A stretch of DNA of 64,000 nt from assembly GCA_041390125.1 (NCBI GenBank), contig JAWKQN010000006.1, positions 62,001-126,000 on the forward strand, in the 5' to 3' direction. The position numbers were made by a program, and so were the translations under genes. The stretch's first letter is position 1. Each line of letters begins with the position of its first letter. Below are positions 9,529 to 18,548 of this stretch, piece by piece. The notes beneath the pieces are model-generated. The model was not told the origin of the DNA. It worked only from the letters and a program-made list of their open reading frames with translations, and searched no databases. This stretch comes from Gemmatimonadota bacterium (GTDB lineage Bacteria; Gemmatimonadota; Gemmatimonadetes; Longimicrobiales; Gaopeijiaceae).

Positions 9529-11619
9529 TCATCCGACCTGGAAGAGGCGCAGGCGATCCGCGTGCCGCGCCTCCAGCAGGGTCCGGAAGCGGGCGTGCCG
9601 CGGCTGCTGCAGGGCGGGATCGGACTCCACGACGGTCCGGGCCCGCCGCTGGGCCTCGGCCAGGAGGGCCTCGTCGCGGAGCAGGTCCGCGAAGCGCAGC
9701 AGCGGATCGTGCCCGTGCTGCCGGTCTCCGAACATGTCGCCCTGCCCGCGGATGCGTAGATCCTCGTGGGCGATGCGGAATCCGTCCGTCGTGTCGCGCA
9801 GCACCTTGAGCCGCTCCAGCGCGACCTCCCCCGGCTCGGCCACCAGGACGCAGAAGGACTCGGCGGCTCCCCGACCCACACGCCCGCGCATCTGGTGGAG
9901 CTGCGAGAGCCCGAAGCGCTCGGCGTGCTCGATGACCATCACGGAGGCGTTGGCCACGTCCACCCCGACCTCGATCAACGACGTGGACACGAGCAGGTCG
10001 ATCTCACCGGCCGCGAACGCGCGCATGATGCGGTACTTGTCCTCCCCGGGCATCTGCCCGTGGAGCAGGCCCAGTCGCCGGTCGGGGAACACGTCGCGTC
10101 CGAGCCGCTCGTACTCCTGCGTGGCGGAGCGCAGGTCCACCTTCTCCGATTCCTCGACGAGGGGGAAGACCACGTAGGCTTGATGCCCTTTCTCGATCTC
10201 CTTGCGTACGAGCCGGTACACCTCGTCGCGCTTGCCGGAGAAGCGGAGCAGCGTGCGCACGGGCGTCCGACCGGGCGGCAGCTCGTCGATGACGCTCAGG
10301 TCCAGATCTCCGTAGAGCGCCATGGCCAGCGAGCGCGGGATGGGCGTCGCCGACATCACCAGCGTGTGCGGCAGCTCGGCATGCCCACCCAGCGCCATGC
10401 GCTGGCGCACGCCGAAGCGGTGCTGCTCGTCGACCACCACGAGGCCCGGGCGCGCGAACGTCACGCCCTCCTGGATGAGCGCGTGTGTGCCCACCACCAG
10501 GGGTGCTTCTCCGCTGGCCAGGCGGCCCAGCACGCGCTTGCGCTCCGCGGTGTTCAACCGGCCCGTGAGCAGCTCCACCTCCAGGCCCAGGGGCTCGAGC
10601 AGCTCGCCCATGCGCCGTGTATGCTGTTCGGCCAGGATCTCGGTGGGCGCCATCAACGCGGCCTGGTATCCGCTCTCCACGGCCAGGACCATCGCGAACA
10701 GCGCCACCAGCGTCTTGCCGGACCCCACGTCTCCCTGCAGGAGACGACTCATGCGCCGACCGGACCCCAGGTCGCCCACGATGTCCTTCAGCACCCGCGC
10801 CTGCGCATCCGTCAGGCTGAAGGGCAACGACTCCAGCAGGGGCCGGATGAGACGGTTGCTGCGCTCGAACACGACGCCCGGCGCGGAAAGCACGGCCTCA
10901 TGGCGGGCGCGAGCCTGCAGGAGCTGCAGGAACCACAGTTCGTCGAAGGCGAGGCGGCGGCGTCCCTCCTCCACCCGGTCGAGCGACGTGGGGCGGTGCA
11001 GCGCCTCCAACGCGTCTGCCAGCCCGAGCAGGCCCAACTCGCCCAGCTCCGTTCGGCTCCAGCACTCCTCGTGCTCACGCGCCTGCTCCAGCAACGCGTC
11101 GAGGTTGCGGGCGATCACCGTGCGCAGCACCCACTGCGGCACTTCTTCGCTCGCGGGATAGCTCACGAAGATGGTGCCGGTGACGTCCGCGTCGTCCCCC
11201 TTCCCCGCCCGGGCCAGGACGGTCATCTCACGGGGTTGGATCTGTCGGCCGTGGAAGAAACGCACCGGGCCGCTCACCAGCACCAGGTCCCCCTTCTCCA
11301 GCTTGCGATCCAACCAGGGTTGGCCCGGCCAGGAGGCGGTGATCATGCCGGTGTCGTCCTGGAGGACGGCCTGGAAGATCCTCAGCCCTTTCCGGGTGGG
11401 CACGATGCCCTTGGAGAGGACGCGCCCGACCACCGTGACGTCCATGCCCACTTCGACCGTGCGGATGGGATCGACGCGGGAGGCGTCGTCGTAGCGGCGC
11501 GGCACCCAGTACAGCAGGTCGCGGGCGGTCCGGACGCCCAGGCGCGCGAAGGACTCGGCGCGGGCGGGGCCCACGCCCTTGAGGAACTGGATCGGCCGGT
11601 CGAGCAAGGAGAACGTCAC
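9529..11619 (-). CDS. recG: ATP-dependent DNA helicase RecG
   Basis: A 696-residue branch-migrating helicase that remodels stalled forks and Holliday junctions. An N-terminal wedge/OB domain (about 1-250, beginning PIQFLKGVGPARAESFARLG) is followed by an SF2 helicase core with Walker A GDVGSGKTLVA, the DEQH-box VVDEQHRFGVRQR, motif III MSATPIPRS and motif VI QMRGRVGRG. Length is usual for the family. It starts with GTG 24 nt after the ftsY stop and so sits at the tail of the dcw-ftsY transcription unit. Confidence 0.96.
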   Translation of the reverse strand: MTFSLLDRPIQFLKGVGPARAESFARLGVRTARDLLYWVPRRYDDASRVDPIRTVEVGMDVTVVGRVLSKGIVPTRKGLRIFQAVLQDDTGMITASWPGQPWLDRKLEKGDLVLVSGPVRFFHGRQIQPREMTVLARAGKGDDADVTGTIFVSYPASEEVPQWVLRTVIARNLDALLEQAREHEECWSRTELGELGLLGLADALEALHRPTSLDRVEEGRRRLAFDELWFLQLLQARARHEAVLSAPGVVFERSNRLIRPLLESLPFSLTDAQARVLKDIVGDLGSGRRMSRLLQGDVGSGKTLVALFAMVLAVESGYQAALMAPTEILAEQHTRRMGELLEPLGLEVELLTGRLNTAERKRVLGRLASGEAPLVVGTHALIQEGVTFARPGLVVVDEQHRFGVRQRMALGGHAELPHTLVMSATPIPRSLAMALYGDLDLSVIDELPPGRTPVRTLLRFSGKRDEVYRLVRKEIEKGHQAYVVFPLVEESEKVDLRSATQEYERLGRDVFPDRRLGLLHGQMPGEDKYRIMRAFAAGEIDLLVSTSLIEVGVDVANASVMVIEHAERFGLSQLHQMRGRVGRGAAESFCVLVAEPGEVALERLKVLRDTTDGFRIAHEDLRIRGQGDMFGDRQHGHDPLLRFADLLRDEALLAEAQRRARTVVESDPALQQPRHARFRTLLEARHADRLRLFQVG

Positions 11620-11643
11620 CTGCCGACGATAACGCGCCGGGGG

Positions 11644-12567
11644 TCAGGCCGTCACCAACGCCTCGACGAAGTCGGCCACCTGGAAGGTCTGGATGTCGTC
11701 GATGCCCTCGCCCGTGCCCACCAGCTTGACCGGAAGCCCGTACTCCTGGGCCAGGGCCACCACGATCCCGCCCCGGGCGCTCGAGTCGGCCTTGGCGAGG
11801 ATGATCCCGGACAGATCGACGACCTTGCGGAAGGCGTCCACCTGGCGGACCGAATTCTGCCCGAGCGTGGCGTCCAGCACGATCAGGGTCTCGTGGGGCG
11901 CGCCGGGCAGCCGCTTGCGGATCACGCGGTCCACCTTGGACAGCTCCTCCATGAGCCCGCCATGCGTGTGCAGACGCCCGGCGGTGTCGACGAGCACGAC
12001 GTCGATCCCGCGCGCCACGGCCGCCTCGATGCCGTCGAACGCCACGGCGGCCGGGTCGCCCCCGGACTGACCGGCCACGAACTCGGCCCCCACCCGCCCC
12101 GACCAGATGCGCAGCTGTTCGACGGCGCCGGCGCGGAAGGTGTCGGCCGCGGCCAGCAGGACGCTGCGCCCCTCGGCCCGCAGCCGGGCGGCCAGCTTGG
12201 CGATGGAGGTGGTCTTGCCCACGCCGTTGACCCCCACGATCAGGTAGACCGTGGGTCCCGTGTCCGCCGCCGACAGCACGCTGTCCGGCGCCTCCTCCAG
12301 GATCTCGCGCACGCGCACGGCCAACGCCGCCTCGAGCTGTGGCACCGTGCGCACCTTGCCCCGGCGGAAGAGCTGCTCGACGTGGTCGACGAGCGCGAGT
12401 GTGGCCGGCACCCCGAAGTCCGCCGCGATGAGCCGCTCCTCGATCTGCTCCAGCGACTCCTGGTCCACGCCCTTGGCGACCACGCGCACGTCCGTGAGCG
12501 CGAGGTCGACGATGCGCTGCCAGATGCCTTTCTTCTTCTCGTCCTGCTTGCGGAACAGTCGGGCCAT
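11644..12567 (-). CDS. ftsY: Signal recognition particle receptor FtsY
   Basis: A 307-residue SRP GTPase that docks SRP-ribosome complexes at the membrane. There is a short basic N-terminus (MARLFRKQDEKKK) with no long acidic A-domain, then the four-helix N domain and the NG GTPase. G1 is VGVNGVGKTTSIAKL, the insertion box is AAADTFRAGAVEQL, G3 is VDTAGRLHTHGGLM, and G4 lies in the segment LAKADSSARGG. It lies 45 nt downstream of the BatA-like gene and 24 nt before recG. Confidence 0.96.
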   Translation of the reverse strand: MARLFRKQDEKKKGIWQRIVDLALTDVRVVAKGVDQESLEQIEERLIAADFGVPATLALVDHVEQLFRRGKVRTVPQLEAALAVRVREILEEAPDSVLSAADTGPTVYLIVGVNGVGKTTSIAKLAARLRAEGRSVLLAAADTFRAGAVEQLRIWSGRVGAEFVAGQSGGDPAAVAFDGIEAAVARGIDVVLVDTAGRLHTHGGLMEELSKVDRVIRKRLPGAPHETLIVLDATLGQNSVRQVDAFRKVVDLSGIILAKADSSARGGIVVALAQEYGLPVKLVGTGEGIDDIQTFQVADFVEALVTA

Positions 12568-12612
12568 GGGCGTGGGGCGGTGGGTCGGAGTGAGGCGGGG
12601 GGCCCGCTGGGC

Positions 12613-14553
12613 TCAGCGCAGCCCGCGTCGGCGACGCGCGATCCACTCCGTGAGGAGAAGGCCGATCAGGAGAAGATAAGGCAGTTCGCTCGTCCGTAGG
12701 CGCTGGCGGCCGAGCATGCGCACGCTGGCTCCGGACCCGACCTCGGCGCCGACCCGCTCGGGGTCCTGCGGCGGGGTGCGCAGCTCGCCCGTGTAGGCCT
12801 CCACGTCGAAGCGTCCCTCCCCGAGCGGCGGGGCGGTGGTGTCCGCCGCCAGGCGGGCGCGGAAGCGGTGCAGGCCCACGGGCCGGGGCGCCATGGTGGC
12901 GCGCTCGGTCTCGTCGACGGCCAGCACGGTGTCGTAGGCCGCCTCGGCCTCGAGCGTGATCCGGACGGAGTCCCCGGCCAGGCCGGGTGCCACCCACACG
13001 ACCGGATCCCCGCGGCCCACGACGGCGTCCTCGGGGCGGACCCGGTCGCCCGCGGCCGCCGTGGTACCGCTCACCAACCAGCCCCCCACGGCCCCCCAGA
13101 GACGGTCGTACGCCTCGGCCGGCCCGCCTCCGCGCAGCGCCCAGCGGTGGAAGCCCTCGGCGAGCGCCACCGCCCAGCGGCGCGTGCCGGTGCCGCCGAG
13201 CACGATCGCCGGCTCCGGGCGCCCGCGGCCGTCGCGGCGCACCTCGATCAAGCTGAAGCGGGTGGGCCCGTCCCCCAGCGTGATGGCGCTCACGAGCGGC
13301 GGGACGGACTCGAGCCCCAGGCCGGCCAGCTGCCCCGCCACGGGACTGGGCGGCAGGACGGTCTCCAGCGTCCACTCGGCCTCGATGGGGCCCGTCGCCG
13401 TCAGCCCCAACGGCTCCACGGCCTGGGGCGCGGCCGGGAGCAGCAGCAGGCGGGGGGCGCGGCCCACGAAGGCGTCCAGCCACTCCGGTCGGTCGCGCCC
13501 GACGCCGTGGACCACGGCCAGGTCGGCCGTCTCCAGCCGCCGCCGGGCCTGCTCCTCGGTCAGCGCGACCGACTCCGGACCTTCGACGCCGCTCACCAGG
13601 AAGCGATCGGGTCCGACACGCAGGAGGATGGTGGGCCTCAGGCCGGTGGCCGCCTGGAGGGCGGGCGCCAGGAAGCGCGGCTCGAAATCCGGGCGGAACG
13701 ACGCGAAGACCATCCCGCCTTCCTCCCCCTCGCGGAAGACGTAGGCGACGCGTTGGTCGTCGTCGGCGAAGCCGTCCGCGGCCACCCGCACCTGCGCGGT
13801 GTAGCGGACGAGCGGACCCGCGGCCGTGGGACCGGGCAGGCGCAGCGGCACACGGACGGTGGACCCGGCCGCGGGCAGGGCCACGGAGGTCGCCGCGACC
13901 AGGCGCTCCTCCTCGCGCACCTCGATGCGAGCGGAGTCCCCGCGTGTCCCCTCGCCGAACAGCGAAAGCGCCACGTCGAACCCGTCCTCGTCGCCGACCT
14001 CGGGTGCCTCGAACAGCGCGAGCCCGGCGTTGACCAGGGGCTCACCGGTGTCGAGGAATCCGACCTCCACACCCAGTCGCCCGGCCTCGGCCAGGGCCGG
14101 GCCCAGGTCGGGGATGCGGAGGTCGCTGGTGACGCGGACGCTGCGTGCGCCCCCCTCGGCCGCCACCCGCAGCGCCGGAGCCAGACGGCTGTCGGCCTCG
14201 TCGGGCTGCACGCTCGCGAGCGAGTCGGGCGCGAGGGCCCGCGGCGAGGTGCCGAAGCCCACGACCCGTGTGTCGGTGGCCTCGCCCACGGCACGCTCCC
14301 AGGCGGCGCGCTCGGCCGCGGCCATGCTGGCCGACACGTCCAGGAGGGTCCAGGCGTCCGCGGCGCCTTCACGCGACCAGGGGAGCCGGGGATTGAGCAG
14401 CAGCAGGAGGAGAAGCAGGAGTGCGCCGGCCCGCAGCGCGGTCAGCGCGCTCCGGCCCGCCACGGGAACCTCGCGGGCGCGGTAGTTCCAGGAGGCGAAG
14501 AGGACCAGCGCCCCGCCGCCGATGAGAAGGACGGCCCAGGCGGTCGCGGTCAC
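12613..14553 (-). CDS. Membrane-anchored BatA/VWA-like protein, function uncertain
   Basis: A 646-residue protein. N-terminal TM segments (VLLIGGGALVLFASW, then LTALRAGALLLLLLLLLNP) are followed by a large extracytoplasmic part. A segment around residues 65-75 (TLLDVSASM) is a degenerate MIDAS-like DxSxS motif (DVSAS) as in VWA domains. Later come Ig-like beta regions, and the protein closes with a final TM helix (ELPYLLLIGLLLTEWIARR). This architecture, with a C-terminal TM and an Arg tail, resembles BatA/aerotolerance-type and uncharacterised membrane VWA proteins. It sits between the M23 peptidase and ftsY genes, so a cell-envelope role is plausible but inferred. It starts with GTG. Confidence 0.6.
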   Translation of the reverse strand: MTATAWAVLLIGGGALVLFASWNYRAREVPVAGRSALTALRAGALLLLLLLLLNPRLPWSREGAADAWTLLDVSASMAAAERAAWERAVGEATDTRVVGFGTSPRALAPDSLASVQPDEADSRLAPALRVAAEGGARSVRVTSDLRIPDLGPALAEAGRLGVEVGFLDTGEPLVNAGLALFEAPEVGDEDGFDVALSLFGEGTRGDSARIEVREEERLVAATSVALPAAGSTVRVPLRLPGPTAAGPLVRYTAQVRVAADGFADDDQRVAYVFREGEEGGMVFASFRPDFEPRFLAPALQAATGLRPTILLRVGPDRFLVSGVEGPESVALTEEQARRRLETADLAVVHGVGRDRPEWLDAFVGRAPRLLLLPAAPQAVEPLGLTATGPIEAEWTLETVLPPSPVAGQLAGLGLESVPPLVSAITLGDGPTRFSLIEVRRDGRGRPEPAIVLGGTGTRRWAVALAEGFHRWALRGGGPAEAYDRLWGAVGGWLVSGTTAAAGDRVRPEDAVVGRGDPVVWVAPGLAGDSVRITLEAEAAYDTVLAVDETERATMAPRPVGLHRFRARLAADTTAPPLGEGRFDVEAYTGELRTPPQDPERVGAEVGSGASVRMLGRQRLRTSELPYLLLIGLLLTEWIARRRRGLR

Positions 14554-14584
14554 ACGCCGAAGGCCGCGAAGGTCTGGAGGCCCG

Positions 14585-15931
14585 TCACCGCGTCGGAGGC
14601 TCGCTCGATGCGGTGGCCGAGGCGGGTCGCACCCGACCGCTCTCGTCCAGGTCGGCGCTGGTCAGCGCGGCCACGGTGGTGGCCGGCTGGGACGGCAGGC
14701 GCTCCAGGAGGCCCATGCTGGACGCCAGGTGGACGTTCCACACGTCGGCGGCCTCGGCGGGGACCGGATCGCCCTGGGGCAGGTCCACGGACAGCGGATC
14801 GATGGGCGCCCCGCCGCGGCGGCGCAGCTCGTAGTGGAGGTGCGGCCCGCTCGCGAGGCCGGTCATGCCCACGAAGCCGATGATGTCCTCCTGGCGGACG
14901 CGGTCGCCGACCTTGATGCCGGGCGCGAAGCCGCTCAGGTGGGCATAGCGGCTCAGGAAGCCGTTGGCGTGCTGGATCTCGACCGCGTTCCCGTAGTTCC
15001 CGCGGCGACCGCGGTGGACCACGATCCCATCCGCGGTGGCCATGATGGGCGTCCCGGACGCCGCGGCGTAATCGACGCCGACGTGGGCCCGCCAGGTCTT
15101 GAGAACCGGGTGGAAGCGAGACAGCGTAAAGCGTGAGGAGATACGACTATAGGCCAGCGGCTTCAAGAGGAAGGCGCGCCGCACGGACTTGCCTTCCGCG
15201 TCGTAGTAGCTGCCCTGACCGTCCCCGGAGGGATCGAACCAGATGGCCTGCAGCGGCGTGCCCTGGTTGACCAGCTCGGCGGCCAGGACGTGGCCCTCGC
15301 GCATGGAGCCGTCGGGCCGCACCTGGCGCTCGAACGCGAAGCGGAAGAAGTCCCCCTCCCGGATCTGACGGGAGAAGTCCACCTGCCACTGGAAGATCTG
15401 GTCGAGCTTGTGGATGAGGAGGGCGCGGTCGCCGACCGTCATGGACGCCAGGCCCGGATTGCCGGTCACGGCGTTCCAGAGCACGTCCTTGATCTCGCCG
15501 GCGACGTAGACCGTGTCCATCCAGACCGGCGTCTCGACGATCTGGGACCGCCAGCCGCCCACGTCCTCACGGACCAGATGGACGGTCTCGTCCGGGGAGA
15601 GGGCGATATCCACGGCGCGGAGGGAGCCGTCCCGGACGTGCCGCTGGAAGGTGACCTCGGTGCCGTCCCGCATGCGGCGCGGGCTGGCCTGCTCCCGGAA
15701 GGCCATCAGCAGCGCCTGCTGCTCGGCGAGCGGGATGGCGGCGGACTCCAGGACCTGTCCCAGCGTCTGACCGCGCGCGAGCGTGCGCACGTCCAGATCC
15801 AGGGGCGGTTCGGCGTCGAGCGCCGGGATCATCCCGGCGTCGGGTGCGGTCCGAGCCGATCGGACCAGTCCGGTGCCTGCCAGGACCGTGACCCCGATCA
15901 GGCCGGCGATGAGCGCTGTGCCTGCCTTCAT
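14585..15931 (-). CDS. M23-family (LytM) peptidoglycan metallopeptidase
   Basis: A 448-residue membrane-anchored or secreted protein with an N-terminal hydrophobic helix (ALIAGLIGVTVLAGTGLV). The middle (about 45-290) resembles the OapA/LysM-like and dimerisation regions of MepM/NlpD-type proteins. The C-terminal LytM domain (about 300-415) has zinc ligands in HVGVDYAAASG and the motif GPHLHYELRR, so it looks catalytically intact. Predicted role: cutting peptide crosslinks, or activating amidases during division. It lies 51 nt downstream of ftsZ, which supports a link to septal wall splitting. Confidence 0.88.
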   Translation of the reverse strand: MKAGTALIAGLIGVTVLAGTGLVRSARTAPDAGMIPALDAEPPLDLDVRTLARGQTLGQVLESAAIPLAEQQALLMAFREQASPRRMRDGTEVTFQRHVRDGSLRAVDIALSPDETVHLVREDVGGWRSQIVETPVWMDTVYVAGEIKDVLWNAVTGNPGLASMTVGDRALLIHKLDQIFQWQVDFSRQIREGDFFRFAFERQVRPDGSMREGHVLAAELVNQGTPLQAIWFDPSGDGQGSYYDAEGKSVRRAFLLKPLAYSRISSRFTLSRFHPVLKTWRAHVGVDYAAASGTPIMATADGIVVHRGRRGNYGNAVEIQHANGFLSRYAHLSGFAPGIKVGDRVRQEDIIGFVGMTGLASGPHLHYELRRRGGAPIDPLSVDLPQGDPVPAEAADVWNVHLASSMGLLERLPSQPATTVAALTSADLDESGRVRPASATASSEPPTR

Positions 15932-15982
15932 GCCTCCCCGTTCCCACCCGGTCGCGCCGCCGTGGATGGGGCGGCCGGCCCG

Positions 15983-17131
15983 CTAGTCCATCTGACGACG
16001 GATGAACGTCGGTATGTCGAGCTCGCCGAGCTGTTCCTTCGTGACGATCCGCTCCGGAAACCGCGGGAACGGCTTCACGTCCGCGTCGGCGCCCGCCGCC
16101 CGCGCCACGGGGCGGGCCTGTTCGGCCGGCCGCTGGGGCTCGGGACGGACCAGGGGCTGGATCTCCTCCCCCGCCTGCTCGAACCCCGTGGCGATGACGG
16201 TGACCCGGACCTGACCCTCGAGAGCCGGATCGTGCACGGCGCCGAAGATGATCTCGGCGTCGTCCCCGGCCTCTTCCTGAATGATACTAGAGATCTGGGT
16301 GACCTCGTCAATGGCAAGGTCCATTCCACCGGTGATGTTGATCAACACCCCCTGTGCGCCCCGGATCGAGACGTTGTCGAGGAGGGGCGAGGAGATGGCT
16401 TCCTGGGCCGCTTCCTGCGACCGGTTCTCGCCCTCCCCGAAGCCCGAGCCCATGAGCGCGGGGCCGCGGGACGCCATGATGGTGCGCACGTCCGCGAAGT
16501 CCACGTTGACCTCGCCGCTGACCCGGATCAGGTCGCTGATGCCCTGGGTGGCATGCAAGAGCACCTCGTCGGCCTTCTTGAGCGCATCCCGGAACGAAGT
16601 GCCCTTCCCCACGACGGACAGGATCCGGTCGTTGGGCACCACGATCATGGTGTCCACGGTGCGGCGGAGCTCCTGCAGGCCCTGCTCGGCCTGCCGCATC
16701 CGCTTGCGACCCTCGAAGGAGAAGGGCCGGGTCACGATGGCGATGGTCAGCGCCCCCATCTCGCGCGCCAGCTCCCCCACGATGGGCGCGGCGCCCGTGC
16801 CCGTGCCTCCACCCATGCCGGCGGTCACGAACACCAGGTCGGCGCCCTTGATCAGGTCGCGCATCTCGCTCGAGCTCTCGGCGATGGCCTGACGGCCGAT
16901 CTCCGGCCGCGCGCCGGCGCCCAGGCCCCGCGTCAGCTTCTTCCCGAGCTGCACCACGTGATGGGCCCGCGAGCCCTTGAGGACCTGCGCGTCCGTGTTC
17001 GCGGAGATGAAATCGACGCCTTCCAGCTCTTCGTCGATCATCCGGTTCACCGCGTTCCCGCCGGCGCCACCGACGCCGACGACGATCATGCGGGGCTGCC
17101 GGATCGGCGGCTCCTCGAACTCGAAGATCAT
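15983..17131 (-). CDS. ftsZ: Cell division GTPase FtsZ
   Basis: A 382-residue tubulin homologue that forms the Z-ring. Motifs present are VGVGGAGGNAVNRM at the N-terminus, the tubulin signature GGGTGTGAAP, and NVDFADVRTIM in the T7-loop area. A variable linker (about 315-365) leads to the conserved C-terminal peptide LDIPTFIRRQMD, which binds FtsA and other partners. The start at ATG 17131 is supported by a strong ribosome-binding site (GGAGGAG, 5 nt spacing). Unlike the genes before it, ftsZ is separated from ftsA by 184 nt, so it may have its own promoter. Confidence 0.98.
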   Translation of the reverse strand: MIFEFEEPPIRQPRMIVVGVGGAGGNAVNRMIDEELEGVDFISANTDAQVLKGSRAHHVVQLGKKLTRGLGAGARPEIGRQAIAESSSEMRDLIKGADLVFVTAGMGGGTGTGAAPIVGELAREMGALTIAIVTRPFSFEGRKRMRQAEQGLQELRRTVDTMIVVPNDRILSVVGKGTSFRDALKKADEVLLHATQGISDLIRVSGEVNVDFADVRTIMASRGPALMGSGFGEGENRSQEAAQEAISSPLLDNVSIRGAQGVLINITGGMDLAIDEVTQISSIIQEEAGDDAEIIFGAVHDPALEGQVRVTVIATGFEQAGEEIQPLVRPEPQRPAEQARPVARAAGADADVKPFPRFPERIVTKEQLGELDIPTFIRRQMD

Positions 17132-17178
17132 CGATCTCCTCCGCTGCGCATGCGCGCACTGTGCCCAGTGTGAGGCCG

Positions 17179-17200
17179 GACCCCAATATCTAGTGGGGTC
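17179..17200. other. Inverted repeat in the ftsA-ftsZ intergenic region
   Basis: Perfect 7-bp arms GACCCCA / TGGGGTC flank an 8-nt AT-rich spacer (ATATCTAG). It sits about 48 nt upstream of the ftsZ start inside the only long gap of the division cluster. There is no T-run behind it on the minus strand, so it does not look like a finished intrinsic terminator. It could be a protein-binding site, an RNA stem that affects ftsZ expression, or chance. Confidence 0.35.
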
Positions 17201-17315
17201 GGCGTTTGCGCCATCCCTCCCCTTGTGGTGGAGAGGGTGGCGGTCCTCGGTATCCCCGTGACCGGTCCGCGACCGGCCACGACCTCCTGCGGCGCGCGCG
17301 GCACGCAGCCCTACG

Positions 17316-18548
17316 CTAGAAGAACTCCCGCAACCACGCGCCCACCCGGGAGACCATCCCCGACGCCCGGGTGGTGGACCCCTCCCCCGTCTCGTGGAAG
17401 CGATCGGAGGCCCGCAGCGCCAGGCCCGCCGCCGTGGCGAAGCGCGGACGGGCCACGGCGTCGGCCATGCCGCTCAGGCCCTCCCCGGGCGCCCCGATCC
17501 GGGCGGGCGCCGCGAACACCTGACCCGCCAGCTCCAGCATGCCGGGCATGGCAGCCGTCCCGCCCGTCAGGACCACTCCCGCGCCGAGGCGCTCGGCCAC
17601 CCGCAACGACTCCAGCTCCTGCTGCACCAGACCCAGCAGCTCGTCCAGCCGCTGCTCGACGATGTGCGCGATCAGCTCCCGGGCGACCTGCCGCACCTGC
17701 CCCGGCCCCGGCCCCGGCAACTCCACGGTCTCCTGCGGATCGGTGAGCCGGGAGACGGCGATCCCGTGGGTCTCCTTGGCGCGCTGCGCCTCGGCGAACG
17801 GGACGGAGAGGCCGCGCACGAGGTCGTTGGTCACGGTGGTCCCGCCCAGCGGCAGGATGGAGACGTGACGGAGCTTGCCTTCGTGGAAGACCGCGATGTC
17901 GGTGGTGCCGGCGCCGATCTCGATCATGGCGACGCCGACCTCCTTCTCGTCCTCCGTCAGCACCGCGCGCGCGGACGCCAACGGTTCCAGCACGAGCTCC
18001 TGCACACGGTAGCCCGCCTTGGAGACGGCCTTGCGCAGGTTGCCCGCAGCCTGTGCGCCGCAGGTGACGAGATATACGTCCGCTTCCAGGCGCGTGGCGG
18101 TCATCCCGACCGGGTCGACGATCCCGCCCTGGTGGTCCACCACGTAGTCCTGCGGGAGCGCGTGCAGCAGCTCGCGGTCGGGCGGCAGCGCCACGGCCCG
18201 CGCCACCTCGTGCACGCGCTCGACGTCGTCGATCCCGATCTCCTCCCCGCCCACCGCGACCACCCCCAGGGAGGCACCCGTCTGGATGTGCGCGCCCGCG
18301 ATGCCCGCGTAGACCCGGTCGACGCTGACCCCGGCCATGACCTCGGCCTCGCGCAGAGCGGCGCGTACGGTCTCCGCGGTTTCGTCGATGTGGGTGACCA
18401 CGTCGCTCTTCATGCCTTCCGTGCGTGCCTGACCCACGCCGACGACCTGCAGTTGATGTCGTTGACGCGGGTCGGCCGGCACTTCGGCCAGGACCGCGCA
18501 GGTCTTCGTGGTCCCGATGTCGAGACCCGCGACCAGGTGGGACTTCAT
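17316..18548 (-). CDS. ftsA: Cell division protein FtsA
   Basis: A 410-residue actin-fold protein that tethers FtsZ to the membrane and signals to FtsW/FtsI. The N-terminus LVAGLDIGTTKTCAVL is the phosphate-1 loop; EIGAGTTDIAVF is phosphate 2; VLTGGTAAMPGMLEL is the adenosine motif. The C-terminal amphipathic helix GMVSRVGAWLREFF is the membrane-targeting sequence. The open frame runs upstream to 19088, but the ATG at 18548 overlaps the ftsQ stop by 4 nt and gives the family N-terminus. Confidence 0.97.
   Translation of the reverse strand: MKSHLVAGLDIGTTKTCAVLAEVPADPRQRHQLQVVGVGQARTEGMKSDVVTHIDETAETVRAALREAEVMAGVSVDRVYAGIAGAHIQTGASLGVVAVGGEEIGIDDVERVHEVARAVALPPDRELLHALPQDYVVDHQGGIVDPVGMTATRLEADVYLVTCGAQAAGNLRKAVSKAGYRVQELVLEPLASARAVLTEDEKEVGVAMIEIGAGTTDIAVFHEGKLRHVSILPLGGTTVTNDLVRGLSVPFAEAQRAKETHGIAVSRLTDPQETVELPGPGPGQVRQVARELIAHIVEQRLDELLGLVQQELESLRVAERLGAGVVLTGGTAAMPGMLELAGQVFAAPARIGAPGEGLSGMADAVARPRFATAAGLALRASDRFHETGEGSTTRASGMVSRVGAWLREFF

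Noticed and set aside
9766..12699. A 977-codon open frame on the plus strand opposite recG and ftsY, and many similar long frames opposite real genes
   Set aside because: High GC removes stop codons from antisense frames. The translation is Arg/Gly/His/Gln-rich with no family motif, while recG and ftsY on the other strand are certain.
17179..17200. Intrinsic terminator between ftsA and ftsZ
   Set aside because: On the minus strand ftsZ is downstream of ftsA, the stem is only 7 bp, and no T-run follows. It is kept only as an inverted repeat of unknown role.
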